Under the pieces are notes generated by a model. The model did not search any database, was not told the origin of the DNA, and was given only the letters and a program-made list of their open reading frames with translations. A DNA stretch of 64,000 nucleotides, from contig CAITWD010000023.1 in the NCBI GenBank assembly GCA_903896045.1, positions 1 through 64,000 of the forward strand, given 5' to 3'. Origin of the DNA: an uncultured Actinomycetes bacterium. Its GTDB lineage: Bacteria; Actinomycetota; Thermoleophilia; Miltoncostaeales; Miltoncostaeaceae. This document shows, one piece after another, positions 58,556 through 64,000 of this stretch (position 1 is its first letter; each line of letters begins with the position of its first letter). Position numbers and translations under genes: made by a program.

Positions 58556-59237
58556 GCCCGCTGCCCGCCGACTACTTGTGATGGGTATCGTCACCGCGGG
58601 ATTGATTGCGCTCGCCGTCGTGGGCCTGTTTTTGATTGCGCCCGAGGATGCGGGGCAAGGTCAGGTGCAGCGCATCTTCTACTTCCATGTCGCGATTGCA
58701 ATCGTGTCGATGATTGCCTTTGCCGTTGCCTGTGTCGCGGGAATTATGTATCTGCGTCGGCCGCGTCCATGGTGGGATGACGTCGTTGTCGGTTCGGTGC
58801 GGTTGGGTCTGGTGTTTGCAATTCTGACCGTGATAACCGGGTCGATTTGGGCAAAGGCGTCGTGGGGGACATGGTGGGTCTGGAGTGACCCCCGCCTTGC
58901 GACCTACACCATCGTTATCGTCCTCTATGCAGCCTATTTCGTGTTGCGCAGCTCCGCCGAGGACAGTCGTCGTGCCCGCTACTCGGCGGTATATGCGGTG
59001 GTGGGATTCGCCTCGGTCCCGGTGTCGTTTTACGCGGTACGCATTGCGCAGTCCTACGTACATCCAGTGGTCTTCACCAGCGATGGTGCCGCAATGTCAC
59101 ACAGCATGTTGGGCTGGTTTATGGTGTCATTTGCCGCGATGGTGATGCTGTTTGTGACGCTCCTCCAACGCGAGCTATTGCAATCCCGGGCAGAACGAGC
59201 CATCCATGAGCTCAAGCTGCGCCTCGAGCAAGGATAG
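58548..59237 (+). CDS. ccmC: Cytochrome c biogenesis protein CcmC
   Basis: 229 residues, six helices. The tryptophan-rich periplasmic motif appears as KASWGTWWVWSDPRL, and the flanking His residues that hold heme are in IFYFHVAIAI and YVHPVVFTSDG with MSHSMLG. CcmC handles heme for loading CcmE. Start ATG 58548 lies in the end of ccmB; an upstream in-frame start at 58515 is not needed. Confidence 0.9.
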   Translation: MTEPAARRLLVMGIVTAGLIALAVVGLFLIAPEDAGQGQVQRIFYFHVAIAIVSMIAFAVACVAGIMYLRRPRPWWDDVVVGSVRLGLVFAILTVITGSIWAKASWGTWWVWSDPRLATYTIVIVLYAAYFVLRSSAEDSRRARYSAVYAVVGFASVPVSFYAVRIAQSYVHPVVFTSDGAAMSHSMLGWFMVSFAAMVMLFVTLLQRELLQSRAERAIHELKLRLEQG

Positions 59238-59245
59238 GTGCGCGT

Positions 59246-59434
59246 ATGAGCGGGGGAACACAGTACGTTGTTGCTGCATATGCGGTGATTTGGTGCGTAT
59301 TGGTGCTGTACATGATCGTCACCGGCCTCCGGACAGCACGTCTTGCGCGCGAGGCCGAATTATTGGTCCGGCTCGTGGACGAACGCACCCAGGCGCATGG
59401 TGATGGTCGTGTTGACGATGCAACGCGCGCATAG
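59246..59434 (+). CDS. ccmD: CcmD-like small membrane protein
   Basis: 62 residues: one membrane helix (about 8-28, VVAAYAVIWCVLVLYMIV) then a cationic/helical tail with LRTARLAREAELLVRLVDE. This is the CcmD pattern (short, N-terminal helix containing YAVIW-like YAxxW). It follows ccmC by 8 bases, where ccmD is expected, and would anchor the CcmABC complex. No ccmE, ccmF or ccmH follows; the next gene starts tetrapyrrole synthesis. Confidence 0.8.
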   Translation: MSGGTQYVVAAYAVIWCVLVLYMIVTGLRTARLAREAELLVRLVDERTQAHGDGRVDDATRA

Positions 59435-59548
59435 GACCGGGACCTTCGTCCCCGTTTCCTCGACCTTTGGGTGGCGCCAACCCCCGTTGTGCCGCGCTAG
59501 TGTTCACCCAGTAGTTCAGGCGCTCCACGGTCATTTGGTCGTGTGTGC

Positions 59549-60199
59549 ATGACGCCATTCGCGCCGATATTTATGGATCTTGTCGGTCGCCCGTGCCTCA
59601 TCGTTGGAGGAGGCACGATTGCAGAGGGTAGGGCCCGTGTGCTCACAACATATGGGGCGCGTGTGACACTCATCGCGCCAGATATCACCGCTGGTATCGC
59701 AGAAATGCTTGCAGAGCAGCGTTTTGTGGCCCATCACGACCGCGACTTTCGTGCCGACGATCTGGACGGAATGTTTTTGGCGGTCGCAGCCACCAATCTG
59801 CGTGCCGTGAATGCGCAGGTTGTTGATGCGGCACGGACGCGCGGCGTGCTGTGCAATGTGGTTGATGACCCTGAGTCGTGTGATGTACAGATTCCCGCGA
59901 TTGTGCGCCGCGGTGATTTAACCGTGGCGATTTCCACCGGAGGGGCAAGCCCCGTGGTGACGGCGCAGATTCGACGTGAACTTGAAGCTGCATTGCGGCC
60001 AGAGTGGGCGGATGTCCTTGATCTGCTCGGCGGGCTGCGTGAACGCACGAAGCAGCGCTATCCTGAATCAAGCGCACGGGCGAAGGCGATTCGCGCACTC
60101 CTCGATGATGCGCAGTTGATGGAACTCGTGCGGGTGCGAGACCTCGATGCTGCGAGCGCGTATGCATGCGCGGTACTCGATCTTGAGGGAGCGGTCTAG
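59549..60199 (+). CDS. Precorrin-2 dehydrogenase / sirohydrochlorin ferrochelatase-like (CysG N-terminal type)
   Basis: 216 residues. Rossmann motif CLIVGGGTIAEGRARVLTTYG, FLAVAATNLRAVNAQVV, the loop LCNVVDDPESCDVQIPA and LTVAISTGGASPVVTAQIRRE are the fingerprints of the Met8/CysG-N family, which oxidises precorrin-2 to sirohydrochlorin. Together with the CobA domain encoded at 62.4 kb it gives the route from uroporphyrinogen III to siroheme. ATG 59549 or GTG 59543. The gene ends at 60199 and hemA begins at the next base. Confidence 0.92.
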   Translation: MTPFAPIFMDLVGRPCLIVGGGTIAEGRARVLTTYGARVTLIAPDITAGIAEMLAEQRFVAHHDRDFRADDLDGMFLAVAATNLRAVNAQVVDAARTRGVLCNVVDDPESCDVQIPAIVRRGDLTVAISTGGASPVVTAQIRRELEAALRPEWADVLDLLGGLRERTKQRYPESSARAKAIRALLDDAQLMELVRVRDLDAASAYACAVLDLEGAV

Positions 60200-61537
60200 G
60201 TGCAAATCATCGTCGTCGGTCTCTCGCATAAAACTGCTCCCGTGGAGCAGCGTGAGAAGGCCGTGCTCTCGGAGCGTGAGTCGCGCAATCTGTTGCGCGC
60301 GATCACCCAGACCACGATTGTGACTGAGGCTGTCGCTGTGTCCACCTGCAATCGCACCGAGATCTATCTGGTCACCGGCGATCCCACTGCGGCTGAACAG
60401 TTGGCGATGGATACGCTCGTTGCCCATTCGCGGATTGCGCCGGCGGATCTGCAGTGCGCCAGCTACACCTATCGCGAAGAGCGCGCGGCGGCGCAGCTCT
60501 TCCGTGTGAGCTCGAGTCTGGATTCGATGGTGATTGGCGAGAGTGAGATTCAGGCCCAGGTGCGTGGGGCATGGCAGCAGGCAAGCGAGGAAAAGGCCGT
60601 TGGGCCGGTCCTCAACCAACTCTTTCGGAATGCGCTTGAGGTCGGCAAACGGGTGCGTTCACAGACACGTATTGGACACGGTCCTGCGTCGATTCCTGCG
60701 GTCGCGGTGAATCTTGTGCAGCAGCACATCCCGAACCTCTACACATCGCGCGTCGTCGTTGTGGGTGCAGGCGATATGGCGGAGTCAGTCCTTGTCAGCC
60801 TTGTGAGCGCGGGTGTGGGCGAACTCGTCATTGTCAATCGAACCGTGTCGACAGCACGCGAGCTTGCGGATAAATATGGTGGGCGTGGAGTTGGGTTCGA
60901 TGCGCTTGAGGACGAGCTCATCGGTGCAGATATCGTGATTGCGTCGACGGATGCGCCGCATGCCATCCTGGATCGGGCCCAGGTGGAGAGTGCGCGTCGC
61001 CGGAGTACGCGCGCACAAATGGTGATTATTGATATCGCCGTTCCGCGTGATGTCGACCCTTTGATTGCAGGATTGCCGAATGTTGTATTGCACGACATCG
61101 ATGATCTTGAGCGGGTCGTGGAGATGAATCTGAATGGTCGTCGCCAAGAGGCAGTCGTGGGCGAAGAGATTGTCGCCGATGCTGTTGTGGGATTTGCGGA
61201 GTGGCGATCGGGGCTCGCGGCTGCACCGGCGATTCGTGATTTGCGAGATCGGGCGGAGGAAATTCGCCTCACGGAGCTCGCACGGAGCGATCACGCATGG
61301 GAGTCGCTCAGCGATGCTGATCGTGCCCGTCTGGATGCACTGACAAAGGCGATCGTCAATAAACTTCTGCATGAACCGACGGTGCGGGCGCGGGCTGCAG
61401 TGCAACACGCAGAGGGCGTGCGTCACATTGAGAGCTTGCGCCACCTGTTTGCCCTCGATGACGCCGCAGGCAATGAAGTGCCGGATGCATCGGTTGTCGA
61501 GTCGCCGTCGCCGCGTGACCCGTCCCGTTTGGCGTAA
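60200..61537 (+). CDS. hemA: Glutamyl-tRNA reductase
   Basis: 445 residues from GTG 60200, directly after the upstream TAG. GLSHKTAPVEQREK at the N-terminus, active-site Cys in VSTCNRTEIYL, SLDSMVIGESEIQAQVR, the NADPH fold GAGDMAESVL and a C-terminal dimerisation helix region with DALTKAIVNKLLHEP. It makes glutamate-1-semialdehyde from charged tRNA-Glu, the first committed step of the C5 heme pathway. Confidence 0.96.
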   Translation: MQIIVVGLSHKTAPVEQREKAVLSERESRNLLRAITQTTIVTEAVAVSTCNRTEIYLVTGDPTAAEQLAMDTLVAHSRIAPADLQCASYTYREERAAAQLFRVSSSLDSMVIGESEIQAQVRGAWQQASEEKAVGPVLNQLFRNALEVGKRVRSQTRIGHGPASIPAVAVNLVQQHIPNLYTSRVVVVGAGDMAESVLVSLVSAGVGELVIVNRTVSTARELADKYGGRGVGFDALEDELIGADIVIASTDAPHAILDRAQVESARRRSTRAQMVIIDIAVPRDVDPLIAGLPNVVLHDIDDLERVVEMNLNGRRQEAVVGEEIVADAVVGFAEWRSGLAAAPAIRDLRDRAEEIRLTELARSDHAWESLSDADRARLDALTKAIVNKLLHEPTVRARAAVQHAEGVRHIESLRHLFALDDAAGNEVPDASVVESPSPRDPSRLA

Positions 61538-62432
61538 GGGTACTCCGATCCGGTTGGTTGCCGCGACACGACGCTCTCCCCTTGCGCTCGCTCAAACCAC
61601 CGCGATTGCCGCACACCTCGCCGCGCACGGCCATCAGGTCGATCTGCTGGAGATCACCACGACGGGGGATCGCTGGAGCGCGACGCCTGATCGCCCTGCC
61701 GCTGACCGCGGCATGTTTGTGAAGGAGCTCGAGGAGGCATTGCGCGATGGGCGTGCAGATTTTGCCGTGCACTCAGCAAAGGATCTTCCCGTCGATTTGC
61801 CCGAAGGACTCGCGATTGCCGCGGTCCCACCGCGCGAGGATGCGCGCGATGTGCTCGTTGGTGTGACCGGGGGATTGGCCGCGCTCGCCCCCGGTGCGCG
61901 GGTGGGTACCAGTAGTCCACGTCGACAGGCCCAGCTTGCGGTGTTGCGCCCGGATGTGTCGGTCACACAGCTGCGCGGCAATGTCGATACGCGCCTCGCG
62001 AAGCGTGATCGAGGTGAGGTCGACGCACTCATGCTCGCGGCTGCGGGTCTGATACGGCTCGGGATCCAGCGCCCGGATATCCTCGTGCTGTCGCCACAAA
62101 TCTGCGTCCCGGCCCCCGGACAAGGCCTCCTGGCAATTGAGGCACGCCAAAATGATGCGGTGACTCGCGATGCATTGGCAGTCCTTGACGATCCCGATGC
62201 CCATTTCAGTCTTGAGGTGGAACGTGCGATATTGCGCGGAATGGGTGGGGGCTGTTTTTCGCCGCTCGGAGCGCTGTGCGTCCCATCGGAATTGGGGGTC
62301 TTCGTGAGCGCATTTACTGCAACGGATGCCACAGGCGCTGCGGCACGCAGCATCACCGTGTCGCGACGCGATCGAGATGTCACCCAAATCGTGGAGGCTG
62401 CACTCGCTGGACTCCATGGAGATGGCCAATGA
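61515..62432 (+). CDS. hemC: Porphobilinogen deaminase (hydroxymethylbilane synthase)
   Basis: About 305 residues. Domain 1 starts ATRRSPLALAQTTAIA, then FVKELEEALRDGRADFAVHS with KDLPVD; domain 2 has GTSSPRRQAQL and QLRGNVDTRL; the dipyrromethane-cofactor Cys is in MGGGCFSPLGA. It polymerises four porphobilinogen units. GTG 61515 (23-base overlap with hemA) is my start; TTG 61554, preceded by AAGGG 13 bases upstream, gives a protein beginning closer to the usual family N-terminus and is a real alternative. The frame open back to 61371 inside hemA is not used. Confidence 0.93.
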   Translation: MTRPVWRKGTPIRLVAATRRSPLALAQTTAIAAHLAAHGHQVDLLEITTTGDRWSATPDRPAADRGMFVKELEEALRDGRADFAVHSAKDLPVDLPEGLAIAAVPPREDARDVLVGVTGGLAALAPGARVGTSSPRRQAQLAVLRPDVSVTQLRGNVDTRLAKRDRGEVDALMLAAAGLIRLGIQRPDILVLSPQICVPAPGQGLLAIEARQNDAVTRDALAVLDDPDAHFSLEVERAILRGMGGGCFSPLGALCVPSELGVFVSAFTATDATGAAARSITVSRRDRDVTQIVEAALAGLHGDGQ

Positions 62433-63949
62433 GTGCCCAGGGATGGGTTGCGCTGGTTGGCGCGGGGCCTGGAGATCCGGGACTGTTGACTGTGCGCGGC
62501 AAGGAACTTCTCGAGCGCGCAGATGTGGTCGTGATCGATCGTCTTGGCACCGAGCACCTACTACCGTTCTGTCGTCCCGATGCGACCATTATTGATGCCG
62601 GGAAAGCCCCGGGCCAGCAGGCGCTCACTCAAGATGAGACCAACCAGACACTCGTCGACCATGCGCGCAACGGATTGGGGGTTGTGCGCCTGAAGGGCGG
62701 CGATCCATTCGTGTTCGGGCGTGGTGGCGAGGAGGCGATGGTGGTGCACGCCAACGGGATCCCGTTGGAGATCGTTCCGGGGATTACGAGTGCGATTGCG
62801 GCACCTGGTGCGGCGGGCATTCCCGTGACCCACCGCGCGGTCGCCACTTCGTTTACGGTCGTGACCGGCCATGAGGACCCCACCAAGCCGGGTGAGCAGA
62901 CCGATTGGAATGCGCTTGCCACGACGCCCGGAACGCTGGTGATTTTGATGGGCATGGGCCGTTTGGCAGCAATTTCTGCGGCGCTTGTCGCCGGGGGTCG
63001 TCCGGCAGATCAACCGGCATCTGCGGTGCAATGGGGGACAACAACTCGCCAGCGGCATGTGCACGCAACCTTGGGCACGCTTGCTGCACGTGTCGCCGCC
63101 GAAGGGCTCGGCAATCCTGCCGTGGTTGTCGTCGGAGATGTTGTGGGGCTTGCCGAACAGATTGATTGGCGGACAGGGCGCCCGCTGCATGGTCGCTCGG
63201 TTGTGGTGACGCGTGCTCGTGCTCAGGCGAGCGATCTCGCTCGCGAGCTGTCGTTGCGTGGGGCCGAGGTCATCGAGCTCCCGGTGATTCGCATCTCGCC
63301 GCTTGCGCCGTCGCCTGAGTTGGATGAGGTCATCGACCGGATTGCGAGCTATCGCGTTGTCGTGGTGACGAGTGTGAATGGCGTCGAGATATTGATGGGG
63401 CACCTTGCAGCTCGTGGGTGCGACGCGCGGGTCTTTGATCGCGATGCATTATTCGTTGCGATTGGCCCCGCGACCGCCACGCGGCTGTCTGAGCACGGAA
63501 TACGGGCGGGGTGTGTTCCCGATCAATTTGTGGCTGAGGGCATTTTGCGTGCGCTCGAGGGGCATGACCTTGCTGGGGTGCCCACGCTCGTTGCACGGGC
63601 GCGTGGTGCGCGCACAGTGTTGATTGACGGGTTGATTGCCCAAGGTGCACTCGTTGACGAGCTCGAGCTCTATGAGGCGGTTCCAGAGGTCGCGGAGCCG
63701 GAGCAGATCGCTCGTGCCGTGGCGGCCGACTATGTGACCTTTACCGCGTCTTCGACCGTGCGGCATTTCGTCGAAATGGTTGGCGTCGACGCGGTTGCGC
63801 AATTTGCCGGCCGTACAGTTTCGATTGGCCCAGTCACCAGTGACACGATGCGCGAATTCGGACTCAGCGTCGATGCGCAAGCCGATCCCCACACCATCCC
63901 CGGTGTGATTGCGGCACTGCAAGAGGATGCGACAACGCAGGCGTCCTAG
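62429..63949 (+). CDS. Bifunctional uroporphyrinogen-III methyltransferase / uroporphyrinogen-III synthase (CobA-HemD fusion)
   Basis: 506 residues. CobA/SUMT part (about 1-245): VALVGAGPGDPGLLTVRG, VVRLKGGDPFVFGRGGEE, PGITSAIAAPGAAGIPVTHR and VVTGHEDP. HemD part (about 250-500): GRSVVVTRARAQASDLAREL, VVVTSVNGVEIL, FVAIGPATATRL and YVTFTASSTVRHFVEMV. One chain therefore makes uroporphyrinogen III and methylates it at C2 and C7, the branch to siroheme and cobalamin; this fusion is known from several Gram-positive lineages. The ATG overlaps the hemC stop (ATGA). Confidence 0.95.
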   Translation: MSAQGWVALVGAGPGDPGLLTVRGKELLERADVVVIDRLGTEHLLPFCRPDATIIDAGKAPGQQALTQDETNQTLVDHARNGLGVVRLKGGDPFVFGRGGEEAMVVHANGIPLEIVPGITSAIAAPGAAGIPVTHRAVATSFTVVTGHEDPTKPGEQTDWNALATTPGTLVILMGMGRLAAISAALVAGGRPADQPASAVQWGTTTRQRHVHATLGTLAARVAAEGLGNPAVVVVGDVVGLAEQIDWRTGRPLHGRSVVVTRARAQASDLARELSLRGAEVIELPVIRISPLAPSPELDEVIDRIASYRVVVVTSVNGVEILMGHLAARGCDARVFDRDALFVAIGPATATRLSEHGIRAGCVPDQFVAEGILRALEGHDLAGVPTLVARARGARTVLIDGLIAQGALVDELELYEAVPEVAEPEQIARAVAADYVTFTASSTVRHFVEMVGVDAVAQFAGRTVSIGPVTSDTMREFGLSVDAQADPHTIPGVIAALQEDATTQAS

Positions 63950-63959
63950 GACGGCTGCG

Positions 63960-64000
63960 GTGGATCCATCCCCACCAGGACCCACGCGAACTGCGCGCGG
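63960..64000 (+). CDS. Possible start of the next gene (cut by the window edge)
   Basis: An open frame from GTG 63960 encodes VDPSPPGPTRTAR up to the window end. hemB often follows hemD in such clusters, but 13 residues show no family trait. Confidence 0.2.
   Translation, partial: MDPSPPGPTRTAR

Overview
The window is a chromosomal stretch of a high-GC bacterium (roughly 60% G+C by eye) with housekeeping content and no insertion sequence, phage, CRISPR array or rRNA visible. It looks like Actinomycetota, perhaps near Thermoleophilia. The evidence is a DprE1/DprE2/decaprenyl-phosphate phosphoribosyltransferase set, the actinobacterial kinase/FHA/PstP/RodA/PbpA/PknB cluster, LytR_C and DUF4446 proteins, many GTG starts, dense ATGA overlaps, and several genes whose start codon sits 6-8 bases after a TANNNT -10 box (apparently leaderless mRNAs). 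The lineage is an inference from gene content, not a placement.

Layout. 1-3.6 kb: tail of a phosphodiester-glycosidase-like gene, then ubiA-dprE1-dprE2 (decaprenyl-phosphoryl-arabinose synthesis), a terminator and tRNA-Tyr. 3.8-8.05 kb: an OmpR-type response regulator divergent from a Ser/Thr kinase with a discoidin-like ectodomain, followed by two overlapping Xer recombinase genes. 8.0-19.6 kb (minus strand): a long operon for growth control and cell-wall synthesis, read as multi-pass kinase, fhaA, fhaB, pstP, ftsW/rodA, pbpA, pknB, ddl, a membrane protein and a lipoprotein. 19.7-23.2 kb: tRNA-Leu, a membrane-anchored unknown, a DUF4446 protein, pheA and an HNH nuclease. 23.3-31.6 kb: two convergent secreted proteins of unknown role, tRNA-Arg, an acetyltransferase, an acetoacetate-decarboxylase-like protein, an aldo/keto reductase, alsD and a methyltransferase. 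31.1-38.8 kb: two membrane proteins, an acyl-CoA ligase/thioesterase/SDR operon, a HAD hydrolase, a CapA-like protein, an epoxide-hydrolase-like protein and a LytR_C protein. 38.9-41.8 kb: an SF2 helicase with an Arg-rich tail and a small coiled-coil protein. 41.8-46.85 kb (minus): glcDEF and an FAD oxidoreductase. 46.98-54.0 kb: a heme/oxidase block (small membrane protein, ctaB, an MFS pump, ctaC, ctaD, ctaE, cytochrome c lipoprotein). 54.05-56.2 kb: an SDR, a VanX-like dipeptidase and a GDPD. 56.26-64 kb: a ubiA-type prenyltransferase, ccmABCD, and tetrapyrrole genes (precorrin-2 dehydrogenase, hemA, hemC, cobA-hemD).

How they work together. Two thirds of the window serves envelope construction or respiration. 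Heme made by the 60-64 kb genes can be converted to heme O by CtaB (47 kb), loaded into the A2-type oxidase (49-54 kb) and exported for c-type cytochrome assembly by CcmABC. The most unusual object is the oxidase subunit I gene. Its protein continues about 270 residues past the normal end into two tandem alpha/beta domains that resemble universal stress proteins, on the predicted cytoplasmic face.
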